From contig NZ_JAAOLY010000007.1 of NCBI RefSeq assembly GCF_011601275.1, positions 124,001 through 188,000 on the forward strand: a stretch of 64,000 nucleotides of DNA, written 5' to 3'. The DNA comes from Janthinobacterium lividum (GTDB lineage: Bacteria; Pseudomonadota; Gammaproteobacteria; Burkholderiales; Burkholderiaceae_D). The translations under genes and the position numbers were made by a program. Shown here in pieces: positions 36,411-47,415 of the stretch; the stretch's first letter is position 1; every line of letters starts with the position of its first letter. The notes below the pieces were generated by a model. It was not told the DNA's origin. It saw only the letters and a list, made by a program, of their open reading frames with translations, and did not search any database.

Positions 36411-37820
36411 TTATTTGTCCACAGGTAATTGGATATCGGCCGCGGCGGCCAGGCTGCCCAGGCGCTGCGTTTCGCCCGTCGCTTCCAGCAATTGCGCCAG
36501 CCCCATCACATAGTTATAGGCAGTCTGCGCGCGCTGGGTCTCGACCTTGGCCAGGTTCAGGCGCGCGTCGACCACTTCCAGCGACGTCACTTGCCCTTGT
36601 TGGAAAGCCACCGTTTGCAAGCGGATATTTTCGCGCGCCAGTTCCACCGACGAGGCCGTTGACAAATACTGGATGCGGGCGTTTTCCAGCGCGCGCCAGT
36701 TCTTTTCGATCAAGGTGGGAATGTCGCGTTCGGCCTGGCGCGCCACCACTTCCACCCGCTCCTGGTCCAGCTTGGCGGCGGCGATCATCTTGCCCGTATT
36801 GATGCGGTGCACGAGCGGCACGGACACGACCAGGCCGATGGCCCAGTTCGAGCGCACGAGCTTTTCATTGCCTCGGTTCAAATTGTAGTTACCGATGGCA
36901 AACACGGTGGGCGCGTATTCCTTGCCATGCAGCTTCAAGGCTTGCTCGGCCTGCACGCGCTTGCTGTCGATCTTTTTCCAGTTCGCGTTTTCCCGCATGC
37001 CCGTGCTGATGAACGATTGCAAGGTGCCGACCGGCAAGCTGTTGACGAACAGCGGCGTGCTGGGCAGCACTTGCGTGTTGACGGCAAGCAAACGGTCGAG
37101 CGCCACCTGGGCGATTTCCTCGTCGCTGCGGGCCTGCGCTTCATCGCTGCGGGCGCTGTCCAGGGCCACGTCGGCGCGCAGGCGTTCCGCCCGCGAAATC
37201 AGGCCGCCCTTTTCCAGCCTGGCCGCGTCGCGCTGGTGCTGCGTCACGCCGGCCGTCACTTCGGCCCGCACGGCCACCACTCTTTTCGCCAGCAGCAACT
37301 GGAAATAGCGCTGCGTCACCAGGGTGGCCAGCTGCTCTTCCGCTTCCGTGCGCTCCGCTTGCGCGGCCAGGGCCAGGCTCGATGCGAGGCCCTTGACGGC
37401 GTCCAGGCGCCCGCCCGTGTAGATGGGCCACATGCCCAGCAAGCCGAACGACGTCAAATCCGTCACCACTTCGCGGTTCAGGGAATTGGGAATATGCGGC
37501 GTAGGCAGGCCGGGTATCGGCGGCAGCACGGATTCGATGCCGCCCACGATGCCAGACAGGCCGCTCGTATCGATATTCAAGTCCGTCGACAAACGGCCGC
37601 GAAACGCCGTCAAGTCCACGGAAGGGCCGTCGATATTCGACAAGGCTTCCGCCTTCAGTGTTTTTGCGCGCACGTCGAGCGCGGCGCCCTGCACGGCGCC
37701 CGAAGCCTTGGCCGCTTGTTGCAGCGCTTCGTTAAAGGTCAGCGGTTCCGCAGCGGCGGGCATGGCCGCGCCCAGCGCGCTGGCCAGCAATAATGATAAG
37801 TGTCCTTGCAATCTGCCCAT
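36411..37820 (-). CDS. TolC-family outer-membrane efflux protein
   Basis: Outer-membrane exit duct, 469 residues. A signal peptide (MGRLQGHLSLLLASALGAAM, cleavage after PAAAE) precedes two repeats of the long-helix/beta-hairpin pattern typical of TolC/NodT proteins. Typical phrases are EPLTFNEALQQAAKASGAVQ near the mature start and FQQGQVTSLEVVDARLNLAK in the second repeat. The ATG at 37820 is preferred; an upstream in-frame GTG at 37853 would put eleven extra residues ahead of the signal. First gene of the operon TolC-HlyD-permease-permease-hypothetical. Confidence 0.88.
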   Translation of the reverse strand: MGRLQGHLSLLLASALGAAMPAAAEPLTFNEALQQAAKASGAVQGAALDVRAKTLKAEALSNIDGPSVDLTAFRGRLSTDLNIDTSGLSGIVGGIESVLPPIPGLPTPHIPNSLNREVVTDLTSFGLLGMWPIYTGGRLDAVKGLASSLALAAQAERTEAEEQLATLVTQRYFQLLLAKRVVAVRAEVTAGVTQHQRDAARLEKGGLISRAERLRADVALDSARSDEAQARSDEEIAQVALDRLLAVNTQVLPSTPLFVNSLPVGTLQSFISTGMRENANWKKIDSKRVQAEQALKLHGKEYAPTVFAIGNYNLNRGNEKLVRSNWAIGLVVSVPLVHRINTGKMIAAAKLDQERVEVVARQAERDIPTLIEKNWRALENARIQYLSTASSVELARENIRLQTVAFQQGQVTSLEVVDARLNLAKVETQRAQTAYNYVMGLAQLLEATGETQRLGSLAAAADIQLPVDK

Positions 37821-37941
37821 GTAGCGTCCAGTCAATGAATGAGGGGAAAGCACGGGGTTGCCATGTTTATACTTTCACAATAGCAATTATATCTATGGAT
37901 GTCCATTCCAGCCTGCACTATTGGTTACCGTGATTGGCACA

Positions 37942-37973
37942 TGAAAACGGGCGCCTCTTGCGGGACGCCCGTT
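37942..37973 (-). terminator. Rho-independent terminator after aspartate decarboxylase
   Basis: On the minus strand a perfect 8-bp stem AACGGGCG/CGCCCGTT (37946-37973) with a 12-base loop is followed by a short T-rich run (TTTTCAT), 25 bases after the asdA stop codon. It closes the aspT-aspT-asdA operon. Confidence 0.7.
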
Positions 37974-37997
37974 GCGGTCAAGCCTTTACCAAACTAA

Positions 37998-39653
<1,656 letters not shown>

Positions 39654-41342
39654 TCAGACGAAGGCCACGATCAGCGGCCCCAGCAAGGTCAGGAAAACGT
39701 TGGCCAAGGCATACGTGATGGCAAACGGTACGGTGGGAATCGAGTTTTGCGCCGCGTTCAGCACTTCGCCGAACGCGGGATTGGCGCTGCGCGAGCCGGA
39801 CAAGGCGCCCGCGAACACGGCCACGTTGTCATAACGCAAGATGTAGCGGCCGATCAGCATGGTCAAAATCATCGGCAGGATGGTCACCACCACGCCTACG
39901 CCAAACAGCGTCAGGCCGTGTTCGCGCACGGTTTGCACGGCTTGCAGGCCGGACGTGAGGCCGACGACGGCAACGAAGCCGGCCAGGCCCAGGTCTTTCA
40001 GGATTTGCACGGCGCCGCTGGGCATGTAGCCGAACGTCTGGCGCTTGGCGCGGAACCAGCCGAATACCAGGCCCGACAGCAGAACGCCGCCGCCGCTGCC
40101 CAGGGTCAGCGGAATCGAGCCGATGCGCGCCACCAGCAAGCCCACGAGCAAACCGACGACGAGGCCGGCGCCCATGTAGACGAAGTCCGTCTTGGCGCTC
40201 GGCACGATCATATAGCCCACTTCGGCCGCCACGCGCTTGACGTCCTGCTCGGCGCCGTAGATGGTCACCACGTCGCCCGTCTGCACGACGGTTTCCGCCT
40301 GCATGGGCAGGATCTTGCCCATGCGGCTCAGCTGCACGACAAAGATGCCGTGACGCACGCCCGGCGCCGTCGCGCTGCGGATTTCGCCCACCGTCTTGTT
40401 GTGGTAAGCCTTGTTGGTCAGCACCATGTCGCGGCGCTGCATCACCAGTTCCATGCCTTCGACGGCAAGCAATTCCTTGCCCAGCTGGGAAGACACGCTG
40501 AGCATGGCTTCGCGCCGGCCCACCAGCAGCACGATATCGTCGGCCGCCAGCACCAGATCCGGGCTGACGTCGATAATCTGGCCATTGCGTTTCACGCGCT
40601 CGATGGTGATGGCCGTGTTCGGATTGGCGCTTTCGATCTCTTCCACGGAACGCCCGGCACCGGGGCCCACGTCGTAGATGCGGCCGATCAAGTCAGGCGC
40701 GGCCGGCGTCTGGCCAGGTCCCAGCACTTGCACGCCCGCCTGCAGCGCCGTTTCCGCCTTGATCGCGTCTTCGCGGATGGTGCGCCCCATGAGCTTTGGC
40801 AAGATGTTGACGCAGACGATGATGGCGCCGAACGAGCCGAACACATACGTCACGGCATAGCCGACGGCCACGTTGCCCTGCAGGCGCGCCACTTCGTCGG
40901 CCGCCAGGCCCAGCTTGGTGATCGCGTCGCCGGCCGTGCCGATGATGGCCGACTGCGTCAAACCGCCCGCCGCCACGCCGGCCGCCAGGCCCTTGTCCAG
41001 GCCGAACACCTTGGCCATGATGACCACCGTCAGCAGCGCCGTCACGGCCAGCACGACAGCCAGGATGATTTCGCGCACGGACTGGCGCCCCAGCGAATTG
41101 AAAAATTGCGGCCCGCTTTCGTAGCCAACCGCGTAAATGAACAGCGCGAACAGCACCGACTTGACACCAGGATCGATGGCGACGCCCACCTGGCTGACGA
41201 GTACCGCCACCAGCAGTGAACCGGCGACCCCGCCCAGCTGAAACGAGCCGAACTTGATCTTGCCGATGTAATAACCCGCTGCCAGGGAGAGAAACAAGGC
41301 AATTTCAGGCGACTTCTTGAATAACTCATGCAACCATTCCAT
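39654..41342 (-). CDS. aspT: Aspartate-alanine antiporter AspT, copy 1
   Basis: A 562-residue membrane exchanger. The N-terminal half has about five membrane helices (IALFLSLAAGYYIGKIKFGS at the start; GGLTQSAIIGTAGDAITKLG), a central hydrophilic region carries two RCK_C/TrkA-C-like domains (about 205-375), and the C-terminal half has further helices with GALSGSRSANPAFGEVLNAA. This is the AspT (AAEx) architecture. It would exchange external aspartate for internal alanine made by AsdA, producing a proton gradient. It lies between a second AspT gene and asdA on one strand. Confidence 0.9.
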   Translation of the reverse strand: MEWLHELFKKSPEIALFLSLAAGYYIGKIKFGSFQLGGVAGSLLVAVLVSQVGVAIDPGVKSVLFALFIYAVGYESGPQFFNSLGRQSVREIILAVVLAVTALLTVVIMAKVFGLDKGLAAGVAAGGLTQSAIIGTAGDAITKLGLAADEVARLQGNVAVGYAVTYVFGSFGAIIVCVNILPKLMGRTIREDAIKAETALQAGVQVLGPGQTPAAPDLIGRIYDVGPGAGRSVEEIESANPNTAITIERVKRNGQIIDVSPDLVLAADDIVLLVGRREAMLSVSSQLGKELLAVEGMELVMQRRDMVLTNKAYHNKTVGEIRSATAPGVRHGIFVVQLSRMGKILPMQAETVVQTGDVVTIYGAEQDVKRVAAEVGYMIVPSAKTDFVYMGAGLVVGLLVGLLVARIGSIPLTLGSGGGVLLSGLVFGWFRAKRQTFGYMPSGAVQILKDLGLAGFVAVVGLTSGLQAVQTVREHGLTLFGVGVVVTILPMILTMLIGRYILRYDNVAVFAGALSGSRSANPAFGEVLNAAQNSIPTVPFAITYALANVFLTLLGPLIVAFV

Positions 41343-41398
41343 GCGGACCGCCTTTCATGTTGAAGGAATTCTTTACTGCTTGTGCTCTTGCAGGCTGC

Positions 41399-43081
41399 TC
41401 AGGCGTGGACGGAGCCGGCCAGGGCCACGATCAGCGGCCCCAAGAGGGGCAGCACCACGTTCGAGATGGCATACGTAATCGTGTAGCCGAGCAAGGGCGT
41501 GGAATTGCCGGCCGCGTTCTGCACGGCGGACAGGGCCGGCGTGCTGCACTGCTGGCCGGCAATGGCGCCCAGGAGCACGGGTGCTTCCAGCTTGAGGAAA
41601 AAGTGGCCTACCAGCAGGGACAGCGAGGCGGGGACGACGGCGATCAACACGCCCATCAGCGGCAACGACAGGCCGTACTGGCGGATCAGGTCGATCGCCT
41701 GCGGTCCCGACGCCAGGCCCACGCAAGCAATGAAGGTGGCCAGGCCGATATCTTTCATCATGTCGAGCGCGCTGGGGTGGATGCCGGGCATGCCCGGTTT
41801 TCTCGCCTGGTACCAGCCGAACACGAGGCCTGTCAGCAAGGCGCCGCCGCCCGTGCCCAGCGAAAACGGAATGCCGCTCAGCTTGGCTGAAAAGCCGCCG
41901 ATGTACACGCCGAGCACGATGCCGATGCTGGCGTAGACGATATTGCTGCGCTCGCCCGTGGGCACGCGCTTGCCGATGGCGGCCAGCGCCGTGTTCAATT
42001 GGCGCCCTTCCGTCGTGCCGTACAGGCGCAGCACGTCGTCGCGCTGCAAGGAAAGGTCAGGCAGCGGCGGCATGCTGTGCTCGCCACGGACGACGGCCGC
42101 CACGTGCACGCCGGACGGCAAGGCCAACTGGCGCAGGGGCTGGCCGACCAGCGAAGCTTGCTGCAGCACCACCTCGACGGCGGAGACCGCCATGTTCAAG
42201 CCCGTCGTGTCGGCAAATTCCTCGCCCAGGATGGCTTCGGCCGCCACCAGCGCGGGACGGTGGCCGATCACCAGCACTTCGTCGTTGTTGCGCAGGCGCA
42301 GTGCGGGTTCCAGAGTCAATACCTTGCCGTGCCGGCGCACGCGCGTGATGCTGGCGCGGCCCGCGAAAATATGCTGCAAGGCGTCGAGACGGCGCCCCGC
42401 GCCGCGGCTGATGCGGTAGGCGCGCCCCACCATGTCCGGCGTCGCCTGCGCACCGTCGCCATCGGTCTGGGCGCCGCCCATCTTTTCCCACAATTTATCG
42501 GCTTCCTCGCGCAGGTTGACGCGCAGCAGGAGCGGAAAAATCTGGCTGGTGGCGATGACGATAGCGATCAGGCCGAAGATATACGTGATGGAATACGCGG
42601 TGACGACGTTGGCTTGCAGCTCGGCGATGCGGGCAGCCGGCAGCGCCAGCTTCGAAATGGCGTCCGTGGCCGTGCCGACGACGGCCGATTCCGTCGCCGC
42701 GCCGGCCATCATGCCGGCCGCCGTGCCCTGGTCCAAGCCCAGGAAACGCGTGGCCAGCAGCACCAGCGCCAGCACCGCCACCACTTCGATCAGGCACAGC
42801 AATCCCAGGCGCAAGCCCTTGGCGTTGAGGTTGGCAAAGAACTGGGGACCGCCCGCATAGCCGAGGGCGAAGATGAACAGCATGAAAAAGACGTTCTTGA
42901 CGCTGGCGTCCAGGGTGACGCCCAGCTGGCCGATCAGCAGCGCGGCGATCAGGGTGCCGCACACGCCGCCCAGCTGGATGGGACCGAAGCGTATTTGCCC
43001 TACCGCATAGCCCAGGGCCAGCGCCAGGAACAGGGCCAGTTCCGGCACCTGATGCAATACCGACGTGATCGACTCGAGCAT
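41399..43081 (-). CDS. aspT: Aspartate-alanine antiporter AspT, copy 2
   Basis: A 560-residue paralogue of the neighbouring AspT, with the same order: N-terminal helices (LALFLALALGYAVGQIRFGP), central RCK_C-like pair (about 205-375) and C-terminal helices with GAIAGQQCSTPALSAVQNAA. The ATG at 43081 has GAAGG ahead of it and aligns with the start of copy 1; a longer start at 43183 is rejected. In the equivalent of the GSRSANPAF motif it reads GQQCSTPAL, so the transport site may differ. First gene of the operon; the stop is 56 bases before copy 1. Confidence 0.88.
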   Translation of the reverse strand: MLESITSVLHQVPELALFLALALGYAVGQIRFGPIQLGGVCGTLIAALLIGQLGVTLDASVKNVFFMLFIFALGYAGGPQFFANLNAKGLRLGLLCLIEVVAVLALVLLATRFLGLDQGTAAGMMAGAATESAVVGTATDAISKLALPAARIAELQANVVTAYSITYIFGLIAIVIATSQIFPLLLRVNLREEADKLWEKMGGAQTDGDGAQATPDMVGRAYRISRGAGRRLDALQHIFAGRASITRVRRHGKVLTLEPALRLRNNDEVLVIGHRPALVAAEAILGEEFADTTGLNMAVSAVEVVLQQASLVGQPLRQLALPSGVHVAAVVRGEHSMPPLPDLSLQRDDVLRLYGTTEGRQLNTALAAIGKRVPTGERSNIVYASIGIVLGVYIGGFSAKLSGIPFSLGTGGGALLTGLVFGWYQARKPGMPGIHPSALDMMKDIGLATFIACVGLASGPQAIDLIRQYGLSLPLMGVLIAVVPASLSLLVGHFFLKLEAPVLLGAIAGQQCSTPALSAVQNAAGNSTPLLGYTITYAISNVVLPLLGPLIVALAGSVHA

Positions 43082-43342
43082 GGGCAAACCTTCGAAAAGA
43101 TAACGGATGGTTACAAGGGAACAGAGCGTTCGGCGGCTGACGGCAGCTGGCTTTTGAACGGGCGCACGGGTCCTGCACGACAATTGCCATGGCAGCTTAT
43201 GCTTGCAAAATGTTGCAACGTGGAATTATGTTCGGTGAAAATTTTACAAGTGTCAACAGGTGTTCTGTTGAACTCGCCTTGCGTTTCATCAAACATCGTG
43301 CGCACGATTGAAGCAGCTGTTTGACACCGATCAATAAAACTA

Positions 43343-44212
43343 TTAGTAATGTTTTTGACGGTACCAAAGTGCCTTGCGCGCCAAAGGCGTCTCTTCCGGC
43401 AAGTCGGGATTGGCCAGCTCCAGCACGTAACGATGGGGCAGCTTCAGGCCCTGCGCGAGGCGGCCAAAATGGCGCTGGAACAGCTGCGCGAAACTGCCAT
43501 CGGCCAGCATGGTTTCCAGTCCGATTTCAATATGGCGCGCCAGTTCCGGCCGGTGCTTGCCAACAAAAAAGTACAGTGCGGCCGGATAGCGGATGACCAA
43601 GTGGGTGTCGAGCGCCAGCGGCAATTGCGCATGGCTGGCCAGCTCGCTTTGCGCCTCGATCACGGAGCGGGGAAAGTAGTCGATGCGCCCCGCCGCCAGT
43701 TGCTGGAACAGGCCTTCGTAGGTGCTCGAAGTATCGAGGCGCAAGCCATTCGCCTGCAAGATGACGGAGTCGGGCCAGTCGCGCATCTGGCCCGCCGACA
43801 GCCGCGCCAGCGCGGCGATGCTGCGCACGTCGCGCAGCAGTTGCGGCTGGCGCGCGTGGATCAGGGCCACTCGCCAGCCGATCAGGCCGCGGTCGATGGG
43901 GATGCGCACCGGCAGCAATTGCGTTTCGCGCGCGCGGCTCGTCATGGTCCAGACGACGTCGACGCTGCCTGACGCCGTGGCGATTTCCTGCATGGCGCGC
44001 GTCTGCACCATGCGCAGCGCGGAGCGGCGCAAGGCATAGACCTGGCCCGAACGGGCCAGCGCCTGTTGCAGCAAGGCCGTCACATAGCCTTGCTGCGGAT
44101 CATCAATCGCCTGGTGGCGCGGATACACGAGCGGCAGCGGCGACGACTTGCCGGCGGCGGCAGCGCCCAACGGCCACAGGGCGGCAAGCTTGAGCAGGGG
44201 GCGGCGCTGCAT
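43343..44212 (-). CDS. Periplasmic substrate-binding-like protein
   Basis: A 289-residue exported protein with a short signal (MQRRPLLKLAALWPLGAAAA) and the two-lobed fold pattern of small amino-acid-binding-type proteins (bacterial extracellular solute-binding family 3-like). Internal motifs: QGYVTALLQQALARSG, SVDVVWTMTSRARETQLLPV, FFVGKHRPELARHIEIGLET. No permease or ATPase lies nearby, and such orphan proteins often act as sensors or chemoreceptor partners. Lies upstream of, and on the same strand as, the AspT genes with 260 bases between; co-transcription not obvious. Confidence 0.75.
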   Translation of the reverse strand: MQRRPLLKLAALWPLGAAAAGKSSPLPLVYPRHQAIDDPQQGYVTALLQQALARSGQVYALRRSALRMVQTRAMQEIATASGSVDVVWTMTSRARETQLLPVRIPIDRGLIGWRVALIHARQPQLLRDVRSIAALARLSAGQMRDWPDSVILQANGLRLDTSSTYEGLFQQLAAGRIDYFPRSVIEAQSELASHAQLPLALDTHLVIRYPAALYFFVGKHRPELARHIEIGLETMLADGSFAQLFQRHFGRLAQGLKLPHRYVLELANPDLPEETPLARKALWYRQKHY

Positions 44213-44460
44213 GGGCCCTCCTTTCCAGCGCTTTCATCAGCGTTCTTATCAGAATGACAGTATCACGCAGCAGAGCACGCTTGTCGACTCGAATATGGAA
44301 ACTGTGTACAAAACAACAGCACTTCCAGACTGGACAGCAGGGGCGGAATTAATCCAGATCAATAAAACCGCAAATAGAAAATAAATCCTGCGTGCTGCTC
44401 TGGACGGCATGCGCGCCCCTCGCCTACGCTGTTTTTTTATCTGAAAAACAAGAGGAACCC

Positions 44461-44724
44461 ATGCAGACAGCACGCTTGAATATTATCGGAATGGATCATG
44501 AAGGCTGTGCCGACAGGCTGACGGGCGCGCTCGAAGCCGTCACGGGCGTGGCCACCGTCTGCGTCTCGCTGGCGCGCCACGGCGCCACGGTGCAATTCGA
44601 CGAAAAGCTGGCCACGCAGGAACGCCTGCTGGCCGCCGTCAACGACGCCGGTTTCATGGGCGAAGCGACGGATGAAGAACAGCTGGCCTCGTGCAGCGGC
44701 GCCTGCGGCCACTGCCGCCATTGA
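44461..44724 (+). CDS. HMA-like small protein with His in place of the first metal Cys and a Cys/His-rich tail
   Basis: An 87-residue protein with the ferredoxin-like heavy-metal-associated fold (ARLNIIGMDHEGCADRLTGA and AVNDAGFMGEAT). The usual GMxCxxC loop reads G-M-D-H-E-G-C, so the first cysteine is His13 and the second Cys16. A C-terminal tail adds Cys78, Cys82, His84, Cys85 and His87 (ending CSGACGHCRH). A metal chaperone or binding role (perhaps zinc, nickel or cobalt rather than copper) is plausible but unproven. The ATG at 44461 follows AGAGGAA. It is divergent from the binding-protein gene. Confidence 0.75.
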   Translation: MQTARLNIIGMDHEGCADRLTGALEAVTGVATVCVSLARHGATVQFDEKLATQERLLAAVNDAGFMGEATDEEQLASCSGACGHCRH

Positions 44725-44762
44725 ACGCCAGCCTCCCGCCCTGCTCCGCTACTCTCCTCCGC

Positions 44763-45290
44763 TCACCCTCCCCGTGCGCCCCGGTCGCGCAGATGCGCCA
44801 GCACGCGGCGCGGTCCCAGCGCCTGCAGGTCGAACGGCGGCAACTCGATGGCGTCGAGCGTATTCTTGAACAGCAAGCCCAGTTCCGTATCGCCTTCCAG
44901 GCTCAAACGGCGGCTGAAGAACAGGGTGTCCGGGTCTTCCTGGCGCCGCGCCAGCAGCATCAAGTCATGCACGCTGGCGGCGATGCACAGGTCCGGCACG
45001 TCGACATAGCGCTCGGCCACGAACACCGTTCCCTGCCACTCGAAATCGAAGGCGATGCCCGCGTCCAGCAGGCGCAAGCGAAGACTGCGCCCTTCCAGGC
45101 TACACCGCACGTCGTCGGGCAATTGCGGCGCCAGCAGGCGGTTCAAGCCTTGCACGAACAGCCACGAGGCAGGATACGGCGGCAGCTTGGACAGCAATTC
45201 GGCCAGCGGTTCGGGCAGCCGGTACGATACGCCCGGCTTGCTCATGGGAGGCTTGGCCGGGACGGGCAATCTTTCCAGTTGATCTTGCAT
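44763..45290 (-). CDS. ubiT: Ubiquinone anaerobic biosynthesis accessory factor UbiT
   Basis: A 175-residue SCP2-type lipid-binding protein. The SCP2 fold is visible as RCSLEGRSLRLRLLDAGIAF and DLMLLARRQEDPDTLFFSRR, then LSLEGDTELGLLFKNTLDAI. In E. coli UbiT binds ubiquinone precursors and is needed, with UbiU and UbiV, to make ubiquinone without oxygen. The ATG at 45290 begins MQDQLERLPV; longer in-frame starts run through the ubiV gene and are rejected. Third gene of the ubiU-ubiV-ubiT operon, 19 bases after ubiV. Confidence 0.9.
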   Translation of the reverse strand: MQDQLERLPVPAKPPMSKPGVSYRLPEPLAELLSKLPPYPASWLFVQGLNRLLAPQLPDDVRCSLEGRSLRLRLLDAGIAFDFEWQGTVFVAERYVDVPDLCIAASVHDLMLLARRQEDPDTLFFSRRLSLEGDTELGLLFKNTLDAIELPPFDLQALGPRRVLAHLRDRGARGG

Positions 45291-45309
45291 GTGCTTCCTT
45301 TCGATGCGT

Positions 45310-46212
45310 TCAATGGGCGGCGTGCTGTTCCATGCCGGGCTGGCCGTGCCAGTAGCCGTCGCAGGCGCCGGCCGGCTGGCAAGCGGCCAGCTGGGCCTGG
45401 GCGCCGATGCCGCTGACCTGGCCGCGGCGGGCGCGGTCGAAGATGGCGATGACTTGTTCCGTATGCATGGCTTGCGGGCTGATGCGCGCCACGGATACGC
45501 CCATATCGCGCATGGCGTCGAGTTCGCGCACCAGGTTGTAGACGAGGGCCGACTGCGTCTGCGTGCCGTTGAGCACAAGGAACGGCACTTCGTCGCGCGT
45601 GCGCAGCAGCAGGCCGTCCGGTTCTTCCAGGCAGCTGTAGCCGCAATCGTCCTTCGGCAGGTTGCGGTTGCGCGCCGTGAAGCAGCGCGCGGAAAACGCC
45701 AGCGGCATGCGGCCGTAGGCGAAGACTTCCGTCTCCAGCCCATCCGGTTTCTGGCGCTGCATCTCGGCCAGCGCCGTCTGCCCCATTTCCAGCGGCATCA
45801 CCCAGCGCCGCGCGCCCAGGCGCGCCAGCAGTTGCAAACTGGGGCCATTGAACAGGTTCAGATGGGGACCTGCGACGAAGGGCGTGCCCTTTTCCATGCA
45901 GTGCACGGCGCCCATGTCGTTGGCCTCGACGCCGTAGCGGCCATTGCCCGTGATGCGGCGCAGGGTCGCCAGTTCGGCGCCCGCCTCGATCAGCGCCTGC
46001 GTCGACAGCACCACTTCCTTGCCGGCGGCGGCCAGCATGTCGGCGATATCGAGCCAGTCGGCCAGGCGTACTTCATGCCGGCGCGAGCAGACGGTTTCGC
46101 CCAGGTAGACGATATCGACGGCGGTGGTGGCGATCTGCTGGTAAAACTCGAAGACGGTGGCGCGCGGCCAGTAGTACAACAGAGGACCCAAAGAGAGTTT
46201 CAACATATTCAT
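45310..46212 (-). CDS. ubiV: Oxygen-independent ubiquinone hydroxylation protein UbiV
   Basis: A 300-residue U32-family protein. Four cysteines expected for a 4Fe-4S cluster can be placed: Cys42 in ETVCSRRHE and the set in [21 protein letters not shown] (about 172-192). With UbiU it forms a heterodimer that hydroxylates ubiquinone precursors using prephenate as oxygen donor in E. coli. Other phrases matching the family are [20 protein letters not shown] and [13 protein letters not shown]. It lies 3 bases after ubiU. Operon position, under an FNR-like site, fits anaerobic use. Confidence 0.93.
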   Translation of the reverse strand: MNMLKLSLGPLLYYWPRATVFEFYQQIATTAVDIVYLGETVCSRRHEVRLADWLDIADMLAAAGKEVVLSTQALIEAGAELATLRRITGNGRYGVEANDMGAVHCMEKGTPFVAGPHLNLFNGPSLQLLARLGARRWVMPLEMGQTALAEMQRQKPDGLETEVFAYGRMPLAFSARCFTARNRNLPKDDCGYSCLEEPDGLLLRTRDEVPFLVLNGTQTQSALVYNLVRELDAMRDMGVSVARISPQAMHTEQVIAIFDRARRGQVSGIGAQAQLAACQPAGACDGYWHGQPGMEQHAAH

Positions 46213-46215
46213 CCT

Positions 46216-47253
46216 TTATTTCCAGGAGCGGTGATAGGCACCCAAAGTGTGCTGCTGCCCTTCGGCCAGCTTGTCCATGGACGCCATCCAGGCCGGCTTG
46301 ACGGCGTAGCGCGCATTGCCTTCGCGGCAGGCGTCGATCGCTTCGCGCCACACGCGCGTCACCTGCGCCACGTAGGCGGGGCTGCGCTGGCGTCCTTCGA
46401 TCTTCACGGCGCGCACGCCCATGGCGATCAGCTGCGGCAGCAGCGCCAGCGTGTTCAGGCTGGCCGGCTCCTCGATGGCGTAATACTCTTCGTCGTTGAC
46501 TTCGAAACGTCCCTTGCACAGGGTGGGATAGCTGGCGTTTTCGCCTGGCGCGTAACGGTCGATCAGCACGCCGTTCAGGCGCGATTCGAGACCGTTCGGC
46601 GTTTCCAGCCAGCGCACGGATTTCGCCGGCGAGCACACGCCGTGGGTATTCGGCGCCTCGCCCGTCGCATACGACGACAGTGCGCAGCGCCCTTCGACCA
46701 TCACGCACAGGCTGCCGAAGCCGAAGACCTCGATCTCGACTTCCGTCTTGGCGATCAGTTGCTCGACCTGCGCCATCGACAGCACGCGCGGCAGCACGGC
46801 GCGGGCGATGCCGAAGTGTTCATGGTAAAAATTGATGGCTTCGTAGTTGGTGGCCGAGCCCTGCACGGACAGGTGCAAACGCAGCTGCGGGTGATGCTGG
46901 GCCGCGTAGGCCATCAGGCCCGGGTCGGCCACGATCATGGCGTCGATGCCGGCCTGCGCGGCGCGGTCGATGGCGCTGCGCCACACGGCCCAGTTGTGCG
47001 GCTGCGGATAGGTATTCAGCGCCAGCAGTACCTTGCGTCCGTATTGGTGGGCGTAGCGCACGCCCTCGGCGATGGCCTTCTCGTCGAAATTGAGGCCGGC
47101 GAAATTGCGCGCATTGGTGGCGTCGCGAAAGCCCAGGTAGACGGTGTCGGCGCCGTTGTCGATGGCTGCTTTCAAGGCAGGCAGGCTGCCGGCGGGGCAG
47201 ACCAGTTCCAGCGGTCCGGCCACGCGGGTGGCGGTGGTTGATTCAAGCATCAT
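46216..47253 (-). CDS. ubiU: Oxygen-independent ubiquinone hydroxylation protein UbiU
   Basis: A 345-residue U32-family protein. The start (ELVCPAGSLPALKAAIDNGA) and the cysteine pattern CVMVEGRCALSSYATGE, HGVCSPAKSVRW and PTLCKGRF give four Cys suited to a 4Fe-4S cluster, as in E. coli UbiU. Partner of UbiV. The two adjacent ATGs (47253 and 47250) are both possible; an in-frame extension to 47730 would cross the promoter and is rejected. The operon is preceded by an FNR-like site centred about 41.5 bases before the predicted transcript start. Confidence 0.93.
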   Translation of the reverse strand: MMLESTTATRVAGPLELVCPAGSLPALKAAIDNGADTVYLGFRDATNARNFAGLNFDEKAIAEGVRYAHQYGRKVLLALNTYPQPHNWAVWRSAIDRAAQAGIDAMIVADPGLMAYAAQHHPQLRLHLSVQGSATNYEAINFYHEHFGIARAVLPRVLSMAQVEQLIAKTEVEIEVFGFGSLCVMVEGRCALSSYATGEAPNTHGVCSPAKSVRWLETPNGLESRLNGVLIDRYAPGENASYPTLCKGRFEVNDEEYYAIEEPASLNTLALLPQLIAMGVRAVKIEGRQRSPAYVAQVTRVWREAIDACREGNARYAVKPAWMASMDKLAEGQQHTLGAYHRSWK

Positions 47254-47287
47254 GATGTTCACAGTCCTGTATCGGCTCAGGGTGCAG

Positions 47288-47330
47288 ACTATAGCCCCGC
47301 CCATACCGCCCAGTCCTTGACGCAGGTGAA
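47288..47330 (-). promoter_or_regulatory. FNR-like site and -10 box of the ubiUVT operon
   Basis: TTGACGCAGGTGAA (47317-47330, written on the plus strand) matches the FNR/Anr pattern TTGAT-N4-ATCAA at 7 of 10 bases. On the minus strand a TATAGT -10 box lies at 47288-47293, giving a start near 47282, so the site is centred at about -41.5, the class II activator position. A near-identical site (13 of 14 bases) lies before nrdD. Confidence 0.6.
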
Positions 47331-47415
47331 GGAATGCATGCATGGCTGGCGCGCGTTCAACTTGCTTGACCTGGCTGTAAAATGCCCCACTTTTCTCCCT
47401 CTTCGATTGCCCGCC

